From Micromonospora olivasterospora (lineage in GTDB: Bacteria > Actinomycetota > Actinomycetes > Mycobacteriales > Micromonosporaceae), in contig NZ_VLKE01000001.1 of the NCBI RefSeq assembly GCF_007830265.1, positions 3,162,001-3,226,000 of the forward strand: a DNA stretch of 64,000 nucleotides, read 5' to 3'. Below are positions 1 to 9,677 of this stretch, piece after piece (position 1 is the stretch's first letter; every line of letters starts with the position of its first letter). The position numbers and the translations under genes were made by a program. The notes under the pieces were generated by a model that was given only the letters and a program-made list of their open reading frames with translations, searched no databases and was not told the DNA's origin.

Positions 1-539
1 GAAGATGCTCGTGACGATGTTCGACTCCTCCAGCCGGAGAAATCGGCCGACCCGCAGGGCGACTTCCGTCCCAGGGGAGAGATCCACCTCCTGCCCGTCC
101 AGCGTCCGGCCCGAGTTGTCATCGCCGAGCGTGAGCGGCAACGGGTATGGCGTGCGCATGTCCTCTTGCATGACGAGATCGATGGATACTTCGTCGAGAA
201 GCGCCCCTGGCTCGGCTGATTCCCACAGCGCCATCGAACGCAGCCGCTCGATGTCGTAGGCGGTGGGGGCCGGCGAGGACAACTCCAGGTACAGGGGAGC
301 TCCGGTGCCGTTCCTTCCGGCCGGTACTTCCAGGACCGCCAGGGGGCGACTATCCATGCCGTACCCGAGCCGGAAACGCGCCTCCTTCAGTTCGGCGGCG
401 ATGACCGGCGGAAGTCCGTCGGCCACCTCGACCGGTGGGATCGTGACTCGCTGGCCGCCGAAGGTGATGTCAAATATTCCGCTTTCGCTCACCGGCGCCG
501 TGATGTGGTAGAGAGTGCCGAACGTCCACCGGTCGACGG

Positions 540-1690
540 TCTCCCACACCGGGCCGGCTGCCGTGCTCCACAGTTCGGCCAGCTCGCTGTCGGTCAACCT
601 GCGGGCGATCTCCTTGTAGACGAACCTCTCGGTGCCGTCCGGCGCGGTGTACGGGATTCTGACGATACCGACACCTTCGCCGTCAACCTCTCCGAAATCG
701 ACAGCGACCCTGTCGCCCGGGACGGCGACTCGATCGACAACTCCGAGGAGCATGTCGTCGCCGTCACGCCGGGCGCGAAGACGTAGAAGAGATGGCCAAC
801 CCGGGGTGTCCTCGGCGCGGCCGGGGACGGTGAATGGGTCCTGCAGGTTCCAACGGTTCTCGTCTTCCCACGTGCTCTCCTCGCGCAGGGCGTCGGCGTA
901 TCGGCGGTGTTCTTCGAGTACGTCGATGTGCCTGCGGGGGGAGCTGGGGCGTTGGCGGATGGCCGCGAGGTTCCGGTGGAATGTGTCCTGCAGGAGCGGC
1001 CAGTGGCGGATCGCCGTGTTCTGTTCCGCCGTGTCGACTTCAGCTTTCAGCAGGTCGAGCGCCTCGTCGAACACGACATCCAGTCGGCGCAGTTCGGTAT
1101 AGGCTGCCGGTGACGGGAAACCCTCGGCGATGCGGGCATCGTGTGGGTCACGGGGCTGGCCGAGGTGGTAGGCGCCGTCCAACCAGACGACTGGTTGCGG
1201 AATCTCACCGTCACCGGACGGCGGACCGATGATGTACGGGGCACCGAACGGGTGGTGGATCGCCATCGGCAGACCCAACCCCCAGGCCACGATGTGGGGA
1301 ACCACGTGCACGACGTCGGGGTAGCCGGGCTGGCGGTGTACGAGTTTGTTGAGCAGGTGCTGGTGCAGGGCCTCCCGTCGCTGCTCGGACATGTTCTCCG
1401 GATACGGAAGCAACTTCCTGAACTCCGACGCGTCACCCCGGCCGAGGTCGGCGGCCAGGTGGCGGGCCACCAGCACGCCCAGTTCAGCCACGGTGGTGAC
1501 GCCCGCCTGCGCCAACCGCTCCCCATGGATCTTCAACACCGTCCCGTAGAAGACGTCGAGCGGCCCCGCGTCGCCCTCCGCGCGATCGAGGTGAAAAACC
1601 GCATCAGCCCACTGCTCGAATGCCGCCAACTCCCTGCCGGTTTCCCGGGCCGACAGCTGCCTGATCGTCGATTGCACTTTCCGCCATAGG
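540..1690 (-). repeat. Tandem module copy 3 in giant protein
   Basis: The third copy begins at WRKVQSTIRQLSA. It contains EFRKLLPYPENMSEQRREAL, DVVHVVPHIV, PVVWLDGAYHLGQPRDPHD, RHWPLLQDTFHRNLAAI, VPGDRVAVDFGEVDG and IPYTAPDGTERF. It lies about 1.14 kb from copy 2 at each landmark, so the duplication is in register. A different C-terminal sequence follows down to base 1, with a lone SPGTEVALRVG segment that resembles the tail of copy 1. Confidence 0.75.
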
Positions 1691-2840
1691 GCCTCCGCCG
1701 CCCTACGCCTCACAACTTCCAGATCCGCCGCAGTGAGTCTGGTAGAGAATTCCCGGTAGATGAATTTCTCGGTTCCGTCGGTCGCGGTGTACGGGACTCT
1801 GGCAACAGCGAAGCCCTCTTGGCCGTCCATCCCGAAATCGACAGCGATCCGGTCGCGCACGACGGAGATCGTTTGCAGGTTGTGGAGACGCAGGCGCTTG
1901 CGACTTAAATCGACCGAAAGTGTTGTTTGCGCGGCATCGGAGATGACGTTGAAGTACTGGGTGAACCTACCTCCCTGGGGCCTTGGGTCCTCGTCTTTCC
2001 AAAGGCTGGGCCTGAGGATGTAATTGAGGTACGTGCGGATTTGCGTCAGGATGTCGACCTGTTGTAGGGGCGATTCGGGGCGTCGAAGGATGACCGCGAG
2101 CCTACGCTCGACTGTTTCCCGCAGGGCGGGCCAGTGTCTGGTGGCCGGATGAGGGTTCCGTTCCGCCTTCTCAACTTGATCCAGCAGCAGATCGTGTGCC
2201 TGGCCCAACAGTCGATCCAGTCGCTGCTCCTCGTCGTTCGGTATTGACGTCCGCTCGGGACCCCTGGCGATGCTGGCGGCGAGGTCCGCATCGTTTGGAT
2301 CAGGAGGCTGGCCGAGGTAGTAGGCGCCCTTGTAAAAGACGACTGGAAGCTTGGTGGCATCGGACTGCGGGTTGACGTCTACCGGGTCGCCGAACGGTTG
2401 GTAGATGCGAATCGGTCGGGATATCATCCGGGCCAGGATGTGGACAACCACATGCGCGACTTCGTGACCGTTGCTGCGGCTGTTCGCGATCTTGGCGATC
2501 CAGTTCTGGTGCAGCTCCTTTCGTCGCTGCGCGGACATGACCTGCGGATACGGAAGCAACTTCCTGAACTCCGACGCGTCACCCAGGCGGAGGTCGGCGG
2601 CCAGGCTGCTGGCCATCCACTCGCGCAGTTCGGCGGGGGCGATCTTCAAATCCGCCAACCGGTGCCCGAAGGTGCGGGAAATTGAGTCGTAGAAGTTGCC
2701 CCCCCACCCTTTGTGAGATCGATTCCGAACACCTCGCGCGTCCACCGCACGAAATTCTGCTCGTCGGGGTTGCCCGCGGCCGACAACTGTTCGATCGCCG
2801 AGGCCGCTACCTGCGGCCAGTTCTTCGCTGCATCCTTGGA
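1690..2840 (-). repeat. Tandem module copy 2 in giant protein
   Basis: The second copy begins at KNWPQVAASAIEQLSA. It contains FVRWTREVFGIDL, then (after the frame change) NFYDSISRTFGHRL, EFRKLLPYPQVMSAQRRKEL, HEVAHVVVHI, LPVVFYKGAYYLGQPPDPND, RHWPALRETVERRLAVI and VPYTATDGTEKF. It lacks the SPGT tail of copy 1. Copies 2 and 3 share a near-identical DNA stretch of about 70 bp at the LPYP motif (around 2538-2608 and 1395-1465). Confidence 0.75.
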
Positions 2841-3009
2841 CCCCCTGGCCGACAAGGGTCGGCCGGTCCACAAAGTGCGCCCCGGTTCTTGCCGCCGGAG
2901 CCCTTGGGGGTGCCCGCCGGCGGGGGACAGGGAGGAGCGGGATGAGTTCGACGGCTGACCCGCACGCGGCCGCGGCAAGGAACGCCGCGCCTCCGGCATC
3001 GTCGCAGGC

Positions 3010-4362
3010 GACCTCGCCAGCGCCTCGGTGATATGGCGTTTCAGGTTGTCGAAGCGCTCCTTGTCCACACCCGTGTCAAAGAGCCGGTAGACGTGTCCGT
3101 CCCCGCCGACCAACGGCGCACGGACCACGACAGGAATGGTGCCGGCGACATCCTCCCCGACCTGCCCCTGCTCCGGCCACTTCCCTACCGACAGGGTGAC
3201 CGACGTCCCCGGGGAGAGATTCACCTCTTGGCGAGCGTAGATTTCGGTGCCGTCGGCCGCGGTGTACGGGATTTCAGCAATACCGGTGCCCACCCCGTTG
3301 ACCTCTCCGAAATGGACGGCGACCATATCGCCCGGCACAGCCATCCGACCGACATCAGCTTCGAACTGTTGTTGGTTGGCCCGCACCTGCAAGCCCCATT
3401 TCCCCGCGTCCCTCCCGCCCCCCCCGAGGACGACGACCGGCACGTGGAGGGTGAACTGGTTCTCCAGGTTGCGCCGGTTCCCGGACTCCCATTTGCCGAC
3501 CCCGAGGAGTACGCGAACGTAGCGGAGGTGTTCAACGAGTTCCCTGGCCTTGTTATGGTAGGGAGAGTCGGGGCGTTCACGGATGACCGCGAGTTGGCGG
3601 TGGAAGGTTTCCCGCAGGATGGGCCAGTGCGTGGAGTTGGTCGGATTGGGATTGTTCTCCGCCCCCGCGATCCTCGCCCGCAGCAGAACGCGTGCGTCGT
3701 GGAACAGTCGATCGAGTCGCTGCTTCTCGTAATCGGATACCGCTGCCCAAAGGAAGCCCTCAGCGATTCGGTCAGCGCGTCCGGTATCGGTTGGGTCAGG
3801 TAGCTGTCCCAGGTGGTAAACGCCCCTGTAGAAGACGACCGGATACGGGGTGAAACCATCACTGGGCTTCGGGCCGATGTCGTACGGAGCACCGAACGGA
3901 CGGTGGATCCGCATCGACAGGGACAACCTCGAAGCGATGATGCGGGGAACAACATGCGCAACGTCGTAATCGCCGTTACTGCTGTTCGCGATCTTATTGA
4001 ACCATTGCCGGTGCAGGTCCTCCCGTCGCTGCTCGGACATGACCTCCGGATACGGAAGAAACTCCCTGAACTCCGACTCGCCACCGCGACGAAGGTCAGC
4101 GGCCAACTGCCGAGCCACCCACGCACGAAGTCCAGCAGTCCTGCGCTCGACCCCCGCGTCCTTCAACTGCTCCCCGAAGCGACGCACCACCGCTTTGTAG
4201 AAGTCGTTCGGCTTCGGAGAGTAATTCGCGAGATCGACCCCGAGTACCTCGCGCGTCCACTCCACGAACTCCGCCGCAACATTGTGGGCTCCAGCCGCCT
4301 CACCACGGGTTCCCACGGCCGACAACTGCGCGATCGCCGAAGCCACGGTCTGCTTCCAGTCG
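3010..4362 (-). repeat. Tandem module copy 1 in giant protein
   Basis: This is the N-terminal-most copy of a repeated protein module. It begins at DWKQTVASAIAQLSA and contains, in order, FVEWTREVLGVDL, EFREFLPYPEVMSEQRRE, DVAHVVPRI, PVVFYRGVYHLGQ, THWPILRETFHRQLAVI, VPGDMVAVHFGEV and IPYTAADGTE. It ends after a VNLSPGTSV tail. It is the longest copy because that tail is present. I do not recognise the fold. Confidence 0.75.
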
Positions 4363-4511
4363 TGCGGGACACCGCCGGACCCACCGACCGCCGGCACCCC
4401 ACTCGACCCCGGGTCCGGCCCGATTGGTCCGGGGTTCTCCGGCAGGGTCCCGGAATGAATCGCCGAATCTAGCTCTGCCAGCAACCGCAAGCTCTCGTCC
4501 GGGTCAACATC

Positions 4512-4955
4512 CGCCAGCCAATCGACGCCAGACTCCGATACCGGCGAATCCACCCCCGCCAGCGGATCCGCAGGGTCGACCGGGTCGGCACCCCCCGGCG
4601 TCGTACCGTCCATGTCGGACGTTGGTGAATTAACCCCTGCCAGCAGGTCCGACTCGACCTGTTCGGCTTCCGCGAGCCGATCGACGTCAGACATCGCTGC
4701 CGCCGAATCCACCCCCGCCAGCGGATCCCAAAGGTCGATCGGGCCGGATTCCGTCCGCCAATCGACGCCAGCCACCCCTTCCAGCGGATCCCAGGGGTTG
4801 TTCAGGTCGACACCCGTCAGCCAATCGAAGCCAGACTCCGACGCCGGCGAGTCCACCCCCGCCAGCGGATCCGCAGGGTCGACCGGGTCGGCAGCCCCCG
4901 GCGTCCCCCCGTCCATGTCGGACGCCAGTGAATCCCCTCCTGCCAGCAGGTCCGA
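4512..4955 (-). repeat. Direct repeat (~140 bp, two copies) in acidic linker
   Basis: Bases 4512-4653 and 4815-4955 are near-identical. They encode DPLAGVDSPxSESGxDWL and SDMDGxTPGxADPVDPAD-type segments of the giant protein. The intervening part contains shorter relatives of the same DPLAGVD motif. The low-complexity acidic linker has therefore expanded by duplication. Confidence 0.7.
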
Positions 4956-7900
4956 CCCGACCGGCTCGACACCCCACGGCTCCCAGTCCACGGGGATCGG
5001 GGGTGTGTTCAGATCCAGCGCGTTCAGATCCTGGAATTCCGGATCAAAAGACGGCGGGCCGATGCCAGGCACATCGTCCATCTCCGCCGGGTCGGATGGC
5101 TGCCAGGGGGAGCCGGCCGGTTCGGGGGAGGTGGTGTCTGCCTGCATGGCTTGGGACGGGCCGCGGGGTGGGGTGGTGGAGGCGAGCAGGATGGCGTTGG
5201 GGTCGATGCTGGTCGTGGTGGTGGGCTGCGGGTGTGCGGTGGTGCGCTCGGGAAGGAGGCTGGTGATGGTGGTGGGTCGTCCGGTGTTGTCGAACGCGGC
5301 GAGTCGGGTGCTCGATGCGAACAGGTGCCGCAGCCACGGGTCGGTGGTCGGGTCGGGTGGTTCGGGTCGGTCCTCGGCGCCGGGCACCAGGCCGTCGCGC
5401 ACCTTGATGGTCGGTGGTCCGGATGGTTGTGGTTGGCTGTGGAGGGCGAACACGTGTTGTGGTTCGTTGGGTGGCGCGGCTTTGACCACGACCATCGAGC
5501 CCGGTGCCGCCCTGAGCGCGGCGAGTACGTCCTGTGGTGTGACTCCGTCGGGCCGGCCGTCGGGGTGGGTGACGCGTTCGGGTGTCGCGTCGAGGATGTC
5601 CAGGAGTTGCGGCCAGCTCGTGGTGGGGGCGAGTCGGCCGTCGGGTCCGAGGATCCGGTCGTCGGATACTGCCCGGTTGCCGGGCCGTCCGTAGGCGGTG
5701 GTGTAGGCGTCGAGGGTGGCCTGGACGCACCACCACCACGGGTCGCGGCTGTCGGGGGCCACCGGTGTCTGATCGATCCAGTCGGCGACCCGCCGCGCGG
5801 ACTCGGCCGCCGCGGCCGGCCCGGTCGCCGCGACCGCCGGCTCCGGTGCCGTGCTGGCCGGCTCGCCGCGTCCGGCCGGGTCACTATCGACCGAGTCGCC
5901 CAACGAGGACACGTCACTGAACGGATCCCTGTCCCCGCTGTCGGGCTTGGTCGGGTCGCGACTGATCGGCTCGTCCAGTGAGGAGAGGTCACTGACCGTA
6001 AAGGTGTCGTCGGACCTGCCATCGCGGCTGAACAAGTCGCCACCGGAGACGGACAGGTCACTGACCGTAAATGTGTCGCTGGTGTGGTCGTGGTTCGGCG
6101 TGCCGTCGGTGCGGGGGGCAACACCACCCGGCACCGTAGTACGGGCGCCGGCCGCATCCGGCGTGCCCGGCGCGCTGGGCGTGGCCGGCACCCCGGACGT
6201 GCCCGGCACGCTGGGGGTGGCGGGCGTGGCGTTGCCGGTGGCCTGGGCGAGTACCTGGTGGTATCCGTTGACCCAGTCCCGTCGGAAGGAACCGGCGAGG
6301 GTGTCGTGGCTGGCCGGTTCGACGCCGTACTTGCGGGCCAGGGCGGTGAACTGGGTTTCTGCCTGGCTGGTCGCTGCTGCGGTGTGCTGCTCGGGAGTCA
6401 CCGGAACCGGCGGCAGGTCGGTACGCCGGTGTGCCGGGGTGTCCATGCCGGAAGGGGTGGTGTGCGGTGCGGTGGTGTCGGGGATGGCCGCGGCCGTGAC
6501 ACGGGCGGGCAGGTCGGTGACCGCCTGCCGGACCACGTCCGCCACGGCGTTGACCTGCGCGGCGTCGGGCCTGACCAGCACAGCCGACGGCACGACGGGC
6601 GGCACGGTCAGTGGTGCGGTCAGTGGTGCGGCGGGTAGTGGAGTGGCGCCGAGGATCGCGTCGAGGCTCCGGTCCACGTGGGCCCGCACGCTAGCCCGCA
6701 CGTCCCGCTCGACCGCGGCCCGCACGGCGTCCGACGGTGGCGCCGCCGCCCCGGAACCCCCGGCACGCCAGCGCCCCCTGGCGGGACGACGCCCCTGGCA
6801 GGACGACGCCGCCTGGCAGGGGGACGGTCGCCGGTGCGCCCGTGGTGAAGTACTGGTCGATGTGGTGTTGGACGGCCAGGTGCGCGATCGAGCGCAACGC
6901 CTGCCGGTCGAACTCCGCCGGCAGCGCGGCGACGACCTGCTCGGGGCGTACCGCCGCCGGGATCTGCCCGCCCGCCGGGACCTGCCCCGCGAGGGTTTCG
7001 GTGACCTGGGCGACCGCCCGGTCCCGGACACCGAACAGGAACTGGCCGGTCAGGGCGGTGGCGGGCAGACCGACCTGAGACAGGAAAACGGGCACGGCCG
7101 GATCACCCTGCCGGGCGTCGGCCCACTCGGTGAACACCCGCTCGACCGGCACCGGAAGCCCGGCCAGGAACTGCCGCGCCTGCCCCGTCCCGGCCAACAA
7201 CCCACCGTAGTGGTCCGCCAGTTCCTGCTGGAACCCATGCCACCGCTCCACCACCGGCCCACCCGCTGCCGCGACCCACGCCGGCACCGGCGCAGCCGGC
7301 ATCGACAGGTTCGACACCGACCACGACGGCACCGACAGATCCAGCTTCGGCGCGGGCAGGTCCAGCGCCGGCGCGGGCAGGTTCGAAGCCGGCAGCAGCG
7401 GCACGGGCGGGGGCGGCGGGGCCTGCGCGCCGGTTACCGCAGGCTTCGGGTCGTCGACCCCAGCCTGATACCCGGTGGACGTGTCCCCACCCACCGGTGT
7501 CGGCCCCACCGGCATCACCGGCCTACCGTCCGGCGTGAACGCGAGGTGAGGCACCTGCACCCGGGGCTGCATCACGGCGCGACTCACGACCAGCCCGAGC
7601 CCGCTCGCGGCCGCCCCGCCCGCCCCCGAAATCGCCCCGGACAGAAGATCCGCACCAAGATTACCGGGGTCCCAGTACCCCTCGACCATCAAACTGGCAC
7701 CGATACCGAACAGCCCCTCCCCGAGGGTCTCCGTCACCGGCCGCGACAGCACATCGGTCAACAGATGCTTGGTGGCATCCGACACGCCCAGCTTGCCGAC
7801 CGCGCCCGCGACAACACCAGCGACCCTGCCCAACGCCGGCCCGCCCACCGTGGTCAGGAACGCCACCGCCCCCGCGAACGCCGCCTGCTTACCGACCGCC

Positions 7901-8594
7901 GACCAGTTCACCCCCGGCTGCAGACCATCGGTCATCATCGACACCTCGGCCAGCAACGCAGAACCCGGCATGAACAACATCTGCATCGCCGTGCCACTCG
8001 CCGCCGACCGCACCAACGCCGAACGCAGAATCGCCTGAATGATCGTCCGCGTCTGCGCGACGTGCGCCGCCGCCCCCACCGGATTCCAGAACCACATCGC
8101 CGCGGCGACAGCGAACTCGGCAATCATGAAGTTGAACATGGCCAACGCCGTACGCTTGCCGACCTCCGTCTCCACGAAGAACTTCTTCTCCGCATCAACC
8201 ACGGCGAGCATCAGGTCAGCCGTCTCGGCCATCTTCCCCACAAACGGAGCAGTCTGCGCCACGAACCGGTCGAAGGCCTCACCCTCCCCCGCCTGCCGGA
8301 CCGCCCTGATCGCCTGCTCCAGCAACGGACCCAGCACCGTACGCACCCGACCCGCCAGCGTTCCCAGCGTGCCGATGTCATCCCGCAACAACGGCAACTC
8401 CGCCCGGGACACCCTCATCCCGGTGAACCGTTCCAAAGCCTGCAACGCGCTCTCGTTGAGCTCAAGGGTCGGACCGGCGGCGGCCAACGCGCAACGCTCC
8501 TTCCCCGCCCCGGATCAGCCGCGATGACCGCCGCTCATATCCGGAACCACATCAGCGCCGGCCCCCTCCGTGGCGACCCCCGACGGTGACGGAG

Positions 8595-8800
8595 GCCCTG
8601 CTCACCGCCCACAGGCCGACCGGCGAGATCGCCCACAAGGGCGTCAAAAGCCCCGGTCCAGGCCACCCGGCGGCGGCACATCGAGCGCACGAACGCCCGA
8701 CACAACGCCCTCAACCCGCTACAACGCTGCCACGAACGCAAAGAAGACGTGGCCAACGCTCACGTCAACCTCGCCGACCATGAAGGCCACCCATCTGCGC
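8595..8800 (+). pseudogene. IS5-type transposase C-terminal relic
   Basis: The forward strand encodes, in two frames, GEIAHKGVK and then TRRRHIERTNARHNALNP followed by LQRCHERKEDV. These match the usual C-terminal signature of IS5-group DDE transposases (a basic-RW-ERT-H-N core, then L-RC-ER). The frame changes near 8664, and there is neither an N-terminal catalytic region nor a start. It points opposite to the giant gene and lies just upstream of it. Confidence 0.6.
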
Positions 8801-8806
8801 GACCGC

Positions 8807-8902
8807 TCAGCCAGTTGACCAAAAATGCCGAACACGATGTTCCCCCAGCAACTCCACCCGCTGCGCCAGGGCATCCTCGTTGAAGGGCACCTCTTCACTC
8901 AT
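8807..8902 (-). CDS. Tiny ORF of 31 codons, probably a truncated gene start
   Basis: Reads MSEEVPFNEDALAQRVELL and then ends soon after entering the transposase-relic boundary. Its ATG overlaps the upstream stop as ATGA, which is typical translational coupling. The beginning looks gene-like and the end looks random, so I read it as the 5' end of a gene cut off by insertion of the relic. No family assigned. Confidence 0.35.
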   Translation of the reverse strand: MSEEVPFNEDALAQRVELLGEHRVRHFWSTG

Positions 8903-9000
8903 GACGCCGCCCGCATCTCGGCCCGCAGTCCCTCGTCGCCCGACATGCTCACCCTTACCTCCTCTGCCATCTCACGGCCGGGCCGTAGCAGCGGGTTCAT
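8899..9000 (-). CDS. Small ORF of 33 codons between coupled genes
   Basis: Starts MNPLLRPGREMAEEVRVSM, with an ATGA overlap at both ends (upstream stop near 8998 and downstream start at 8902). The overlaps support real translation or descent from a real operon. Small helical proteins encoded just upstream of WXG100-like giants are common in actinomycetes, but I cannot place this one in a family. It may itself be a shortened remnant. Confidence 0.35.
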   Translation of the reverse strand: MNPLLRPGREMAEEVRVSMSGDEGLRAEMRAAS

Positions 9001-9242
9001 TTCGGCAATACATTGTTCAACGGCCCCGGCACCGGCGGCGTCCGGTCCGCCCCATCGTCGCCTGCCAGATCGGCACCGCCCTCGCCGCCCGCACCGAAAG
9101 TGCCTCGCTCGTCGGCGAGCCGGCCCGGCAGCGCCGCGACCGTCGCGGCCCGACGCCCCAGCTCGACGTCCGTCACGGTCCGCAGGCCGGCGCGGTACCG
9201 GTCCAGCACCGCGGTCACGTCGAGGGCGGTCGGGGTCGTCAT
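8997..9242 (-). CDS. Small helical protein of unknown function (81 aa)
   Basis: Begins MTTPTALDVTAVLDRYRAGL and has an amphipathic helical N-terminal half, then a Gly/Asp/Pro-rich tail. I chose the ATG at 9242 over an upstream in-frame ATG because GGGGGTGACGGG precedes it and the extra upstream residues are Gly-rich and unconvincing. It heads the short overlapping operon that leads to the giant gene, so an accessory or chaperone-like role for that protein is possible. This is inference from position only. Confidence 0.45.
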   Translation of the reverse strand: MTTPTALDVTAVLDRYRAGLRTVTDVELGRRAATVAALPGRLADERGTFGAGGEGGADLAGDDGADRTPPVPGPLNNVLPK

Positions 9243-9677
9243 CCCGTCACCCCCAGCACCCGCACCAAGGCCCGTGCCGTGCCACAACTCGTCGCACATG
9301 CTGTGAGCCGGGAGTTCTCGGCTCGGGCCGATGATTGCTGGTATGAGCGTGCGGAAGCTGTACCTGGGAATGATCAGCCTGTTCAGCGGACTCGGCCGCC
9401 TTTGAGCGGGGATCGTTGAACCAGGCCGTGGTAAACTGCTTGACCGCGTCGAGGTCGAACTCGTCGCATACCACTGTGTTGTAGGCGTTGACGGCCTTCA
9501 GGGCCTGCGTCTGCTCCGGTAACGCCCCGCCGACGACGCGCACCCTGACTGCGGATCCGGCACGAAGGCGTGGACCAGCGCCAACCTGCGCCAGCCCTGG
9601 CGACATCGTTGCGCCGCGCTTGGTTGCTACCCCCGTTTACCCCCCGAAAACCCCTGCCAACGGTTGACCAGTGACGA

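Larger units (their letters stand above)
1..8487 (-). pseudogene. Giant WXG100-like / polymorphic-toxin-like protein, frameshifted, 3' end outside window
   Basis: One gene of at least 2,800 codons reads leftward from a TTG start preceded by GGGAAGGAG. The N-terminal ~300 residues are helical and hydrophobic, like the WXG100-like heads of large ESX-type or polymorphic-toxin proteins. A Pro-rich linker follows. A papain-fold-like segment near 5250-5760 has Cys in WWWCVQATLDAY and His in QHVFALH, resembling Tox-PL glutamine deamidases. Then comes an acidic repetitive linker (about 4450-5100) and three copies of a ~400-residue module (540-4362). The frame changes somewhere between 6740 and 6840, and back again at a C7 run (2699-2705). 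I read the frame from 2697 to base 1 triplet by triplet and it has no stop. The two shifts are opposite in sense, so the start and end lie in the same frame. Secretion and toxicity are inferred from architecture only. Draft indel errors could explain both shifts. Confidence 0.7.

Noticed and set aside
5851..8589. A 912-codon open frame on the forward strand over the giant gene
   Set aside because: It is Arg/His/Pro-rich and has no domain motifs, while the opposite strand encodes coherent domains. It is a GC-bias shadow.
9247..9606. Reverse open frame of 119 codons containing an ALKAVNAYNTVVCDEF segment
   Set aside because: A short stretch looks protein-like but both ends are Arg/Pro/His noise, and there is no ribosome site. 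Possibly a gene fragment but not supportable.
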